64,000 nucleotides of DNA from Amycolatopsis viridis (GTDB taxonomy: Bacteria > Actinomycetota > Actinomycetes > Mycobacteriales > Pseudonocardiaceae). The stretch lies in contig NZ_JAANOU010000001.1 in NCBI RefSeq assembly GCF_011758765.1, forward strand, positions 744,001-808,000, in the 5' to 3' direction. The position numbers and the translations under genes were made by a program. A model generated the notes under the pieces. It had not been told where the DNA came from. It did no database searches and saw only the letters and a program-made list of their open reading frames with translations. Shown here piece by piece: positions 17,806 through 26,306 of this stretch. Numbering within the stretch: the first letter of the stretch is position 1; every line of letters begins with the position of its first letter.

Positions 17806-18213
17806 TTGATCGTCCGGACCCTCGACGAGATCACCGACACCGACGCCGACATCAAGACGCCGAACTGGCGCTCGAAGCGGATCGTCCTCGCCAAGGAGAA
17901 GGTCGGTTTCTCGGTGCACGAGACCACGCTGTACGCGGGGACCGTCAACGACTTCTGGTACGCCAACCACATCGAGGCGGTCTTCGTCTACGAGGGCGAA
18001 GGCGAGATCACGAACAAGGAGACCGGGGAGACCTTCCAGCTCCGGCCCGGCTCGCTCTACCTGTTGAACAACCACGACAAGCACCAGGTCCGGCCGAAGA
18101 CCGACATGAAGACCGTCTGCGTCTTCAACCCGCCGGTGACCGGGCGTGAGGTGCACGACGAGAACGGCGTGTACCCGCTGGTGCTCGAGGAAGACGCGGA
18201 AGCCACCGCCTGA
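17806..18213 (+). CDS. ectC: L-ectoine synthase
   Basis: 135 residues, cupin fold. Cyclises N4-acetyl-diaminobutyrate to ectoine. [25 protein letters not shown] is the family N-terminus; [14 protein letters not shown] and the [13 protein letters not shown] segment hold the cupin metal region. Starts at TTG behind GAGAAGAGGAGAAG, 22 bp after ectB, so co-transcribed and possibly translated at a reduced rate. Confidence 0.96.
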   Translation: MIVRTLDEITDTDADIKTPNWRSKRIVLAKEKVGFSVHETTLYAGTVNDFWYANHIEAVFVYEGEGEITNKETGETFQLRPGSLYLLNNHDKHQVRPKTDMKTVCVFNPPVTGREVHDENGVYPLVLEEDAEATA

Positions 18214-18273
18214 GCCACCCCGAAAGCGAAGCCCCTACCGGAAGGCACATCGCATACAAGGAGGCGAACCGAT

Positions 18274-19176
18274 TTGACGATCATGGAACCCGGTGTCCAG
18301 GACAGTTACCCCACGCGGGTCGCTGCCGCCACCCAGCCGATCGACCGGGCCGACCCGACGGTCTGGGGCACCGAGGCCGACGGCCCGGTCGACGCGGCGA
18401 CGCTCGCTTCGCACGACGCGAAGGGCTACCACATCGTCGAGGGGTTGCTCTCCCCGGCGGAGGTGCAGGGCTACTGGCAGGAGCTGGTCCGGCTCTCCAG
18501 CGACGAGCAGCTGAAGGCCGACGAGCGGGTGATCACGGAGAAGCAGACCGGCAGCGTCCGGTCGATCTTCGAGGTCCACAAGATCAGCGAGCTGATCGCC
18601 GAGCTGGTCCGCGACCCGCGGATCCTGGACCGGGCCCGGCAGATCCTCGGCTCCGAGGTGTACATCCACCAGAGCCGCGTGAACTACATGCCGGGCTTCA
18701 AGGGCACCGGGTTCTACTGGCACTCCGACTTCGAGACCTGGCACGCCGAGGACGGCATGTCGCGGCCTCGGGCGGTGAGCTGCTCGATCGCGCTGACCGA
18801 CAACTACCCCTTCAACGGCGGCCTGATGGTCATGCCGGGCTCGCAGCGGACGTTCGTGCCGTGCGTGGGCGCGACCCCGGACGACTACTACAAGTCGTCG
18901 CTGAAGGAGCAGGAGATCGGCGTGCCCAGCGAGGACGACATCACCAAGCTCGCGGCGGAGTACGGGATCGACCAGTTCACCGGGCCGGCCGGCTCGGCGT
19001 TGTGGTTCGACTCGAACATCATGCACGGGTCCGGCAACAACATCACGCCGTATCCGCGCTCGAACATCTTCCTGGTGTTCAACAGCGTCGAGAACGCGCT
19101 CGTCGAGCCGTTCGCCGCCGCGAAGCCCCGGCCGACCTTCATCGGCAGCCGGGACTTCACGCCTGTGACGCGATAG
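18274..19176 (+). CDS. ectD: Ectoine 5-hydroxylase
   Basis: 300 residues, non-haem Fe(II)/2-oxoglutarate dioxygenase. Hydroxylates ectoine to 5-hydroxyectoine. The iron facial triad is visible as H150-x-D152 (FYWHSDFETWH) and H251 (IMHGSGNN); the 2-oxoglutarate Arg lies shortly after in PYPRSNIFLVFN. The TTG start at 18274 is chosen because GGAGG lies at the right distance; ATG 18283 would be too far from it. Last gene of the ect operon. Confidence 0.95.
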   Translation: MTIMEPGVQDSYPTRVAAATQPIDRADPTVWGTEADGPVDAATLASHDAKGYHIVEGLLSPAEVQGYWQELVRLSSDEQLKADERVITEKQTGSVRSIFEVHKISELIAELVRDPRILDRARQILGSEVYIHQSRVNYMPGFKGTGFYWHSDFETWHAEDGMSRPRAVSCSIALTDNYPFNGGLMVMPGSQRTFVPCVGATPDDYYKSSLKEQEIGVPSEDDITKLAAEYGIDQFTGPAGSALWFDSNIMHGSGNNITPYPRSNIFLVFNSVENALVEPFAAAKPRPTFIGSRDFTPVTR

Positions 19177-19337
19177 ACACCGGAAGAAGTGCGGGTCGGG
19201 TGTAGCCGGTTCATCGCGCCCTGTTACAGTGCCGCCACTGCGAACGGCGGCAACATGGGTCTTCCTTGCTCGGGGTGAATTCCGTGTGACGCCGGTAGCG
19301 ATGACGTGGCACACCCTGCCCCGTCACTTGTTTCACC

Positions 19338-19388
19338 GAGTGCGGCCCCGCACCATCAGATCGGGACTGATGGTGCGGGGCCGTACTC
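19338..19388. terminator. 22-bp stem hairpin between ectD and the SARP gene
   Basis: Bases 19338-19359 pair with 19367-19388 with no mismatch except one G-U, around a 7-base loop ATCGGGA. It is one of the longest perfect hairpins in the window. There is no T-run after it. It lies 160 bp past the ectD stop and 36 bp before the SARP start, so it may end ect transcripts, insulate the SARP gene, or be part of its leader. Confidence 0.6.
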
Positions 19389-19424
19389 GTTGTCTGCCAC
19401 GGCGCGGTGCTCGGGGAGGGGCCG

Positions 19425-22127
19425 GTGCGCGAGGGGTTGCGGGTCCGGCTGCTCGGCCCGGTGGAGCTGTCCGCGGATGGCCGCGCGGTCCCGGTCGGCG
19501 GCGCGGGGGTGCGCGGGCTGCTCGCGATGCTGGCGCTCGCGCCGAACCGCATTGTCGCCCTCGACGACCTGATCGGCGCGCTGTGGCGGGACCCGCCGCC
19601 GACGGCGCGCACGATCGTGCACGGCAACGTCTCGCAGTTGCGCCGGGTCCTGCGGTCGCTGGCGACCAGCCAGGCGCGGATCGAGACCGCGCCACCGGGC
19701 TACCGGCTGCGCATCGACCCGTCGCTGATCGACGTCCACCAGGCCCGCGCGTTGTCCGAGCGCGCCGAGGCCGCGCCGCTGAACGAGCGCGGACAACTGC
19801 TGGCCGAGGCGTGGGCGCTGTGGCGGGGTCCGGTGCTGGGCGGGCTGCCGGAGTCGGTGCGCGCACCCGAGCTGGACGACCTGCGGACGGCGGTGCACGG
19901 CGCCCGGGTCGACGCCGACCTCGCTCTCGGCCGTCACGAGGAGCTGATCGCCGAGCTGGTCCCGCTCGTCCGGCAGGACCCGCGGCGCGAGCGGACGGCC
20001 GGCCAGCTCATGCGCGCCCTCTACCACTCCGGCCGCCGGGCGGAAGCGCTCGAGGTGTACCGGGAGGTCGCGCGGTACGCGTCCCGCAAGCTCGGCCTCG
20101 ACCCCGGGCCGGACCTGCGCGCGCTGCACCAGCACGTGCTGCACGACGACCTCGCACCGGCTGCCGCCGCGATCGACGCCCGGCGCGTCGTCCCGCGCCA
20201 GCTGCCGCCCGCGGTCGCCGTGCTGGCCGGGCGGTCGGCGGACCTGGCGTGGCTGGACGGGCTGGACACGATCGGCGTGCTCACCGGGCCGCCCGGGGTC
20301 GGCAAGAGCGCGCTGGCCGTGAGCTGGGCGCACCACGCGAGCGCCCGGTTCCCGGACGGTGTCCTGTTCGCTGCGTTGCACGGGTTCGACGCCGCACATG
20401 CGCCGATGCCCGTGGCCGCGGTGCTCGCGCAGTTCCTGCTCGGGCTCGGGGTGCCGCCACCCGGGCTGCCGCAGTCCGAGGACGAGCGGCTCGCGCTGTA
20501 CCGGTCGCTGACCGGTGAGCGGCGGATGCTGGTCGTGCTCGACGACGCGCGGTCGGCCGACCAGGTGCGGCCGTTGCTGCCGCCCGGGCCGGGTTCGCTG
20601 GCCGTGGTGACGTCCCGGGCGCGGCTGGACGGGCTGACCGTGTCGCACGGCGCCCGGGTGCGGCCGCTGGCACCCCTGGCGCGGGACGACTCGGTGCGGC
20701 TGATCGGCGAGGTGGCGGGCGAGGCGGCGGCCGGGCACCACGAGCAGCTGGCGCGGTTGTGCGGCGACCTGCCGCTCGCGCTGCGGATCGCCGGCGCCCG
20801 GCTGGCGGCCGCCCCGGCGTGGGCCGTGCCGGAGTTCGTGGCGGAGCTGGCGGGCGAGCGGACGCGGCTGGACGCGCTGGACGTGGACGACGCCGGGGTG
20901 CGGGCGGCGCTGGACGTGTCGTACCGGGGTCTGCCGGACGAGGTCGCCGGTCTGTTCCAGGTGCTCGCGGCGTTTCCCGGGCCGGCGGTGGGCCCGTTCC
21001 CGGCGGCGGCGCTGGGCGAGGTGCCGGTCGCCGAGGCGCGGCGGCGGTTGCGGGTGCTGGCGGCGCACCACCTGCTGGCCGAGAGCGGACCGGACGTGTT
21101 CACGCAGCACGACCTGGTGCGGCTCTACCAGCGTGAGCTGGGTGGCACGTCCCCGGCCGCGCTGGCCCGCGTGGTGGGCTACTACCAGGCGGCGGCCGAC
21201 CGGGCGCGGCGGTGCCTGCTGCGGATCGTGGACCCCCTGGAGTTCTCCGCCGGGCCGCTGCCCGAGCTGGCCGGCTTCGACGACGCGCTGGCGTGGTTCG
21301 CGGCCGAGTGGCCGAACCTCCTGGCGGTGCTGGAGGCCGCGGCGCAGGCCGGGCTGCACCGGGACGTCTGGCGCCTGGCGCGCGTGGTGCACACCTACCG
21401 CGTGGTGCGGCCCCTGTGGGACGAGTGGCAGCAGCTGGTCGCGCTGGGGATGGCCGCGGCGGAGGCGTGCGGGGACGCCGAGGCGCGGTTCTGGATGCTG
21501 ATCTCGCGGTGCGCGCTGTCCCTGACGTTCGGCCTGGGAGCGGAGAGCCTGGCGGACGCGTCGGCCGCCGTGGCGCTGGCCGGCGCCGATTTCCGGCGCC
21601 GGATCTGCGCGATGATCCACCTCGGCAGCGCGCTGGGCTCCTGCGGTCGGCATGAGGAGTCGGTGGCGTGCCTGGGTGAGGCGATCGAGGCGGCGGCGCG
21701 GGCAGGTGCGGACGAGTTGCGGGGGCAGGCGCTGGCGAACTGCGCCGAGGTGGAGAAGGCGCGGGGCCGGTTCACGCGGGCGATCGAGCACCAGCTCGCG
21801 TCGCTGGAGATCGACCGGCGCCTCGGGGACGACAGCTACCTGGTGGTGTCGCTGAACAACCTGGCCGAGTCCTACCTCGGCCTGGGAGACGACGAGCGGG
21901 CGATGTCGTACGCGAGCGACGCGGTGGAGCTCGCGGCACGCCGGGGGTTCCAGCTGCAGGAGTCCGTCGGCCGGTTCACCGTGGGGCGGCTCCTGCGGCG
22001 CCGCGGAGACCTCGAAGGTGCCCGGCGGCAGGTCGAGCTGGCGGCGGAACTGCACGAGCGGGTGAGCCCCCACCCGTCCGCGGCGATGCTCGCCGAGCTG
22101 GCGGCGCTGGGTTCCGCCCGGGCGTGA
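19425..22127 (+). CDS. SARP/AfsR-type transcriptional regulator with NB-ARC and TPR regions
   Basis: About 900 residues. Order: OmpR-like winged helix (residues 1-95, LRVRLLGPVELSADGRAV...NVSQLRRVL), bacterial activator domain to about 240, NB-ARC ATPase with the P-loop GVLTGPPGVGKSALAV, MLVVLDDA Walker B and GDLPLALRIAGARL, then TPR-like helices to the end. Such regulators activate secondary metabolism or stress genes. GTG 19425 is chosen over GTG 19407 because it has GGGGAGGGG at good distance. No biosynthetic cluster adjoins it, so its target is open; the ect operon lies just upstream. Confidence 0.87.
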   Translation: MREGLRVRLLGPVELSADGRAVPVGGAGVRGLLAMLALAPNRIVALDDLIGALWRDPPPTARTIVHGNVSQLRRVLRSLATSQARIETAPPGYRLRIDPSLIDVHQARALSERAEAAPLNERGQLLAEAWALWRGPVLGGLPESVRAPELDDLRTAVHGARVDADLALGRHEELIAELVPLVRQDPRRERTAGQLMRALYHSGRRAEALEVYREVARYASRKLGLDPGPDLRALHQHVLHDDLAPAAAAIDARRVVPRQLPPAVAVLAGRSADLAWLDGLDTIGVLTGPPGVGKSALAVSWAHHASARFPDGVLFAALHGFDAAHAPMPVAAVLAQFLLGLGVPPPGLPQSEDERLALYRSLTGERRMLVVLDDARSADQVRPLLPPGPGSLAVVTSRARLDGLTVSHGARVRPLAPLARDDSVRLIGEVAGEAAAGHHEQLARLCGDLPLALRIAGARLAAAPAWAVPEFVAELAGERTRLDALDVDDAGVRAALDVSYRGLPDEVAGLFQVLAAFPGPAVGPFPAAALGEVPVAEARRRLRVLAAHHLLAESGPDVFTQHDLVRLYQRELGGTSPAALARVVGYYQAAADRARRCLLRIVDPLEFSAGPLPELAGFDDALAWFAAEWPNLLAVLEAAAQAGLHRDVWRLARVVHTYRVVRPLWDEWQQLVALGMAAAEACGDAEARFWMLISRCALSLTFGLGAESLADASAAVALAGADFRRRICAMIHLGSALGSCGRHEESVACLGEAIEAAARAGADELRGQALANCAEVEKARGRFTRAIEHQLASLEIDRRLGDDSYLVVSLNNLAESYLGLGDDERAMSYASDAVELAARRGFQLQESVGRFTVGRLLRRRGDLEGARRQVELAAELHERVSPHPSAAMLAELAALGSARA

Positions 22128-22160
22128 CGACGAGCGTGCGCCGCGAGGCGGGCCGGACGC

Positions 22161-23042
22161 TCACTGGTCGAACAGGTTCACTTCCGGCGTGATCTCCAGC
22201 AGCTCGTGCACGGGACGGCCGCGGCGGCCGTCGATCGTCGTGGTGCGGACGACCCGCAGGCGGGCGGTCACCGGGCGGTCCAGGTTCTCCTTGATCTGGT
22301 CCAGCAGGTCCGGCGCCACCGCACCCTGGATCGTCCCGCCGGTCTCGCGCTCCAGGTAGAAGATCCGGCGCCGCGTGCGAACCCCGTCCAGCCTGCCCGA
22401 CACCGTCTCGTAGCCGACCTCTTCCCGCGACTCGCGCAGGCTGCTGTGCAGCACCTTCGCCTGGTCGGTCGTCATGCTGCGCGTCACGTCCTCACCGGAC
22501 GTCGGGGTCAGCTGCAACCCGATGCCGGTGTTCTTCACGACCGCGCTGACGATGTCGCTCACCGCGTTGCGCACCGTGTCCCGCTGCAGCAGCACGGCGT
22601 CCAGCGCGCCGTCGTCCGAACCGTTCGCCGGCAGGAAGTCGCACAGCTCCTTCACCGCCCGCTCGGACAGCGTCTCGATGCCGTCGTGGATCAACGCGTC
22701 GTCCGGTGCCGGCTCGGGGAACCCGAAGAAGATCGTGTTGCCCGCCTGCCCGCGCTGGATCAGCGGCGCCTTGTCCCGGTCCGTCTGCTGGACGTAGGTG
22801 ATCTCGCCCTGCGGGTTGCGGATGATGTGCCCGACCTTCGCCGTCGCGTCCTGCAACGCACGGCTGATGTCGGAGAACGTGTACGCGTCCAGGTTGGTCG
22901 GCCCCAACATCGACACCCGCAGCAACGGTGATCGCGCCGTGCGCTCGAACTTCGCGTGCGCGGCCATCGCCGACGCGCGCGCCAGGTCGTCCAGCCACGT
23001 ACCGCCCGGGATCTCCTCGGCGATCCGCCGGAAGTCCATCAT
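22161..23042 (-). CDS. Uncharacterised protein, second gene of a two-gene module
   Basis: 293 residues, no domain I can name. The first 200 residues look alpha/beta, with conserved-looking LLRVSMLGPTNLDAYTFSDISRAL and a stretch of polar helices. The last 90 (SGRLDGVRTRRRIFYLERETGGTIQGAVAPDLLDQIKENLDRPVTARLRVV) have the alternation of a small beta barrel. The ATG overlaps the stop of the upstream nucleotidyltransferase-like gene (TGATG), so the pair is translationally coupled. Confidence 0.6.
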   Translation of the reverse strand: MMDFRRIAEEIPGGTWLDDLARASAMAAHAKFERTARSPLLRVSMLGPTNLDAYTFSDISRALQDATAKVGHIIRNPQGEITYVQQTDRDKAPLIQRGQAGNTIFFGFPEPAPDDALIHDGIETLSERAVKELCDFLPANGSDDGALDAVLLQRDTVRNAVSDIVSAVVKNTGIGLQLTPTSGEDVTRSMTTDQAKVLHSSLRESREEVGYETVSGRLDGVRTRRRIFYLERETGGTIQGAVAPDLLDQIKENLDRPVTARLRVVRTTTIDGRRGRPVHELLEITPEVNLFDQ

Positions 23043-23521
23043 CACCACACCACCTCGGGGAAACCGCGGTGCCCGTCGGCCGACCAGGTGGCCGCCCAGG
23101 TCTCCTCGTCACCGGGGAAACACAGGAACCCGTCGAGCAAGCCGCCGACGGGTTGCACCTGATCGAGGTACATCGCGGGTTGCCCGACGATCACCCCGCG
23201 CAGGGTCAGCAGCCCGTACAGCGAATCCCGCACCGGGCCGGTCATGCGCTTGAGCCCGCCCCAGTCGTCCGGGATGAGCACCACGTCGAGGCCGCTGGGC
23301 ACGTCCGGCGTCCGGGTGATGAACGAACCGCCGATCCACGCGCGGCCGCTCGGGATGATCCGGGCGACCGCGCCGAGGTAGCTGTTCAGGGCGCTGAATA
23401 GGATCTCGCGGGCGTTCTGGTGCGGCGCGTCGAAGACGAGACGTTCGTAGATGTCGGCCACGTCCGCCGGCAGCCGCCCGGGCGGCAGCACCCCCTGCGG
23501 GGTCCAATGGGGCAGCGGCAT
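23042..23521 (-). CDS. Nucleotidyltransferase-like protein (DUF6932-like)
   Basis: 159 residues. The stretch WIGGSFITRTPDVPSGLDVVLIP has the G-G-S...D-x-[DV] layout of minimal nucleotidyltransferases (here GLDVV, so only one of the usual two aspartates of the first pair is kept). The N-terminus PPGRLPADVADIYERLVFDAPHQNAREILFSALNSYL resembles DUF6932 proteins. It may be an active or degenerate nucleotidyltransferase. A TATA-like GATAGT lies about 10 bp before the ATG, hinting at a leaderless transcript. Coupled to the downstream unknown gene. Confidence 0.6.
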   Translation of the reverse strand: MPLPHWTPQGVLPPGRLPADVADIYERLVFDAPHQNAREILFSALNSYLGAVARIIPSGRAWIGGSFITRTPDVPSGLDVVLIPDDWGGLKRMTGPVRDSLYGLLTLRGVIVGQPAMYLDQVQPVGGLLDGFLCFPGDEETWAATWSADGHRGFPEVVW

Positions 23522-23595
23522 GGTCAGAAACTATCAGCGAGGCGCGGCGTCTCCGTTGAGGGTGGTGGTGGTGACGGGCGGGGTCAGCAGCTCGC

Positions 23596-24399
23596 TCAGC
23601 TCGCCGCGGCGTGGTCGTCCGGCACCGGCGGAGCCGCCACGAACGGCGCCAGCTCCGGCCGCTTCGGCGACAGCCCGTCACCCATCGACTCGCCGCGCAG
23701 CTGCCGCCGGATCCAGGGCAGCAGGTGCGTCTTCGTCCACGCCAGGTCCGACCGGCGCATCGCGATCCAGTCCGCCCGCGCGTCGATGACCGGCCAGGGC
23801 TCGCGCCAGTCCTCAGCCGTGGGCACCCCCAGCACCTCGGCCGCGCGCAACGCGATCCGCCGGTGCCCCTCGGCCGTGAAGTGCAGCCGGTCGTCGCTCC
23901 AGGCGCGCGGGTCGTGCAGCACGTCCATCGCCCACATGTCGACGATCTTCGCGCCGTGCCGGGCCGCGCTGGTCCACAGGTGGGCGTTGTAGATGCCGAT
24001 CTTGCCGCGCAACACGCTCATCACCGGCAGGTGCTTGGTGTCCGGGCCGTTGAACACGAGCACGTCGATGCCCGCCGCGCGCAGCTTGCCGATCACCTCG
24101 TCCAGCTGCGCCGCGATCTCGTCCACGTCCGAACCCGGCACGATCACATCGTTGCCGCCCGCGCACAGCGTCACCAGGTCCGGCTTGAGCTCCAGCGCGA
24201 TCGGCACCTGCTCCTCGACGATCTCGGCGAGCATCTTGCCGCGCAACGCCAGGTTGGCGTACTGGAACCCCGGTTCGCCCTCGGCGAGGATCTCGGCGAG
24301 CCGGTCCGCCCAGCCCCGGAACGTCCCGTCCGGGTTCAGGTCGTTGAGCCCCTCGGTGAAACTGTCACCGAGCGCGACATAACTGTTGTACCCACGCAC
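23596..24399 (-). CDS. SGNH/GDSL-family hydrolase
   Basis: 267 residues. Block I VALGDSFTEG holds the catalytic serine, block III is AGGNDV, and the C-terminal DRLHFTAEGH carries the D-x2-H pair. No signal peptide is evident, so it is likely a cytosolic esterase or lipase. GTG 24399 is preferred because AAAGGGGA lies eight bases upstream; an in-frame upstream ATG at 24423 has no such site. Confidence 0.87.
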   Translation of the reverse strand: MRGYNSYVALGDSFTEGLNDLNPDGTFRGWADRLAEILAEGEPGFQYANLALRGKMLAEIVEEQVPIALELKPDLVTLCAGGNDVIVPGSDVDEIAAQLDEVIGKLRAAGIDVLVFNGPDTKHLPVMSVLRGKIGIYNAHLWTSAARHGAKIVDMWAMDVLHDPRAWSDDRLHFTAEGHRRIALRAAEVLGVPTAEDWREPWPVIDARADWIAMRRSDLAWTKTHLLPWIRRQLRGESMGDGLSPKRPELAPFVAAPPVPDDHAAAS

Positions 24400-24625
24400 G
24401 CTGCCGTCCCCTTTCGCCAGCACCTGTAGAGCGCCCGCACCCCTTGAACAACTCAGCAGGATGCACGTCTAATCCCGACCTACGCCACCGTTGGTTCAGT
24501 CCCGGGTCGCATTCTCTTGCCTTGTCGGCCTCCTGAGCTTCGCCATTACGCCCCGCCCCGTGATCCTGTGGTCAAGATCTCGATGGTAACTGCCCGCACC
24601 GACAGTTTTGGGGCAGGCTGGTGGG
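24400..24625. other. Divergent intergenic region without a recognised gene
   Basis: About 226 bp between the SGNH hydrolase and the DUF3159 gene. It carries two promoters by position. No tRNA, repeat or clear palindrome was found; a GGTTCAGTCCCGG string near 24491 recalls a tRNA T-arm, but the remainder of a tRNA cannot be built around it. Confidence 0.4.
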
Positions 24626-25270
24626 GTGACCGAACAAGCCACGCCGGAACGGGAATCGCTGGCCGCCATCCTGGGGGGCCGCAACGGCGCGATCGACGCG
24701 AGCCTGCCGCCGCTGGCGTTCGTGATCGGCTGGCTGGCCGCGGGCTCCTCGATCGCCTGGGGCTCGGCCGCCGCGATCGCCGTGGCCGTCGCCGTGGGTG
24801 CCGTCCGGCTGGTGCGCGGCGACAAGGCGCGGGCCGTGGTGGTCAGCCTCGCCGCGGTGATCGTGGCCGCGCTGATCGCGTTGCACACCGGCCGCGCCCA
24901 GGACTTCTTCCTGATCCAGGTGTTGTCCAACGTGGCCAGCGCACTGCTGTGGCTGACCAGCGCGGTCGTGCGGTGGCCGCTGCTGGGCGTGGTGGTCGGC
25001 CTCCTGCTCGGGCAGAAGACCCGGTGGCGGCGCGATCCCGACCTGGTGCGGGCCTACTCGCGGGCGAGCCTGGTGTGGTCGTTGCAGTACGTGCTGCGGG
25101 TCGCCGTCTACCTGCCGCTGTGGTGGGCGGGTGAGCTGGTGGCGCTGGGCGTCTCGCGCACCGTGCTGACGTGGCCGTTGCAGGCGCTGACCATCGCGGC
25201 GAGCGGGTGGGTGCTCTACCGGACGCTGCCGCGGGACCACCCCGGCCTGCGGGTCGTGCGGTCCGGGTAG
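24626..25270 (+). CDS. DUF3159 membrane protein
   Basis: 214 residues with five or six hydrophobic segments. ESLAAILGGRNGAIDASLPPLAFVIGWLAAG at the N-terminus and RYAS/YSRASLVWSLQYVLRVAVYLPLWWAGE in the middle are typical of the actinobacterial DUF3159 family. GTG 24626 is taken as start (VTEQATPERES). The function is unknown. Ends in front of a terminator hairpin. Confidence 0.82.
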   Translation: MTEQATPERESLAAILGGRNGAIDASLPPLAFVIGWLAAGSSIAWGSAAAIAVAVAVGAVRLVRGDKARAVVVSLAAVIVAALIALHTGRAQDFFLIQVLSNVASALLWLTSAVVRWPLLGVVVGLLLGQKTRWRRDPDLVRAYSRASLVWSLQYVLRVAVYLPLWWAGELVALGVSRTVLTWPLQALTIAASGWVLYRTLPRDHPGLRVVRSG

Positions 25271-25282
25271 CGGGCAAGTAAG

Positions 25283-25311
25283 AGCCCCCGGCGAGGGGGA
25301 GTCCGGGGGCT
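25283..25311. terminator. Hairpin terminator between convergent genes
   Basis: AGCCCCCGG (25283-25291) pairs perfectly with CCGGGGGCT (25303-25311), loop of 11 bases. It lies between the convergent DUF3159 and kinase genes and may serve both. There is no T-run on the plus strand. Confidence 0.65.
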
Positions 25312-25391
25312 GCCTGAACCGTACGCCGGGCGGCGCCGGCCGCGCTCGTGCTGCGCGCACGAAAAATGTCGGGATGTTTGGTCTCCGCTGA

Positions 25392-26306
25392 TCAGCCCGG
25401 TCGCCGGGCCAGGTCCTCGCCGAACGCCTCCACCGCGGCCAGCCAGGCCGCTCCGAGCACACCGTCGGAGCTGGCGCGGACGTCGAGCCCGGCCAGTTTC
25501 GCGCGCACCCGCGCCCCCACCCGGGTGTCCTCGCCGAGCACGCTGCCGACCAGCACGATCGGCGAGTCCTCGCCCGGGTCCCGGGTCGCCAGTGCGGTCG
25601 CGACCAGCAGGTCCGCGGCGCGTTCGACGATGTCCGCCGCGGCCGGGTCGGCTACCGCGACCAGCGGGGCGAAGCGCGCCAGCCGGATCGGGGCCTCGGC
25701 GTTGGCGACCGTGATCAGCCGCCGCCACGCGAGGCGCCGGTCGGCCGGGTCGACCCCGGCCTCGGCGAGCACGGCGGTGGCCAGCGGCCCGAGCTCGGCG
25801 TCGCGCCCGAGCGCCGCCAGGGTCGCGCGCACCGCCTCCCGGCCGAGCCAGAACCCCGAGCCCTCGTCGCCGAGCAGCCAGCCGTACCCGCCCTCGGTGG
25901 CCACCATGCGGTGCCCGCGGATGCGGCCGGCGATCGAGCCCGTTCCCGCGATCAGGACCGTCCCGTCCGGCGCGTCGGTGGCCGAGGCGAACGCGACCTC
26001 GGCGTCGGTCAGGATCACGACCGGGTCCAGCCCGAGGGCGCGCCAGGTGCGGTCGAACAGGGCCGCGACGACCGGATCGGTCAGCTTGGCCGTGCCGGCC
26101 ATGCCGATCACGCAGGCGCTCGCACCGGCCGGTTCCGGGTGCGCGGCGCGGATCGCCGCCGCCAGGTTCGCGACCGCCTCCTCGGGCGGGTGCGAGTTCG
26201 GGTTCGCGCCGCCCGCCCGGCCGGTGCCCAGCACGGTGCCGTCCGCGGCGACGGCCATGGCGCGGGTGGACGTGCCACCCGCGTCGACTCCCAGCACGAA
26301 CTTCAT
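25392..26306 (-). CDS. BadF/BadG-type ATPase, probable N-acetylglucosamine kinase
   Basis: 304 residues, ASKHA fold. Phosphate 1 motif FVLGVDAGGTSTRAMAV at the N-terminus, a TDAEVAFASAT segment, the second nucleotide loop IAGTGSIAGRI and DEGSGFWLGREAV are all typical of GlcNAc/MurNAc-type kinases. It overlaps the SIS gene by 4 bp (start 26306, SIS stop 26303) and lies in a DasR-controlled unit, which supports an amino sugar substrate. Confidence 0.85.
   Translation of the reverse strand: MKFVLGVDAGGTSTRAMAVAADGTVLGTGRAGGANPNSHPPEEAVANLAAAIRAAHPEPAGASACVIGMAGTAKLTDPVVAALFDRTWRALGLDPVVILTDAEVAFASATDAPDGTVLIAGTGSIAGRIRGHRMVATEGGYGWLLGDEGSGFWLGREAVRATLAALGRDAELGPLATAVLAEAGVDPADRRLAWRRLITVANAEAPIRLARFAPLVAVADPAAADIVERAADLLVATALATRDPGEDSPIVLVGSVLGEDTRVGARVRAKLAGLDVRASSDGVLGAAWLAAVEAFGEDLARRPG

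Noticed and set aside
19407..22127. SARP regulator as part of a biosynthetic gene cluster
   Set aside because: No polyketide, peptide synthetase or terpene genes lie in the flanks; the upstream genes are ectoine synthesis.
24480..24520. Possible tRNA from GGTTCAGTCCCGG
   Set aside because: No acceptor, D or anticodon arms can be built around the T-arm-like string.
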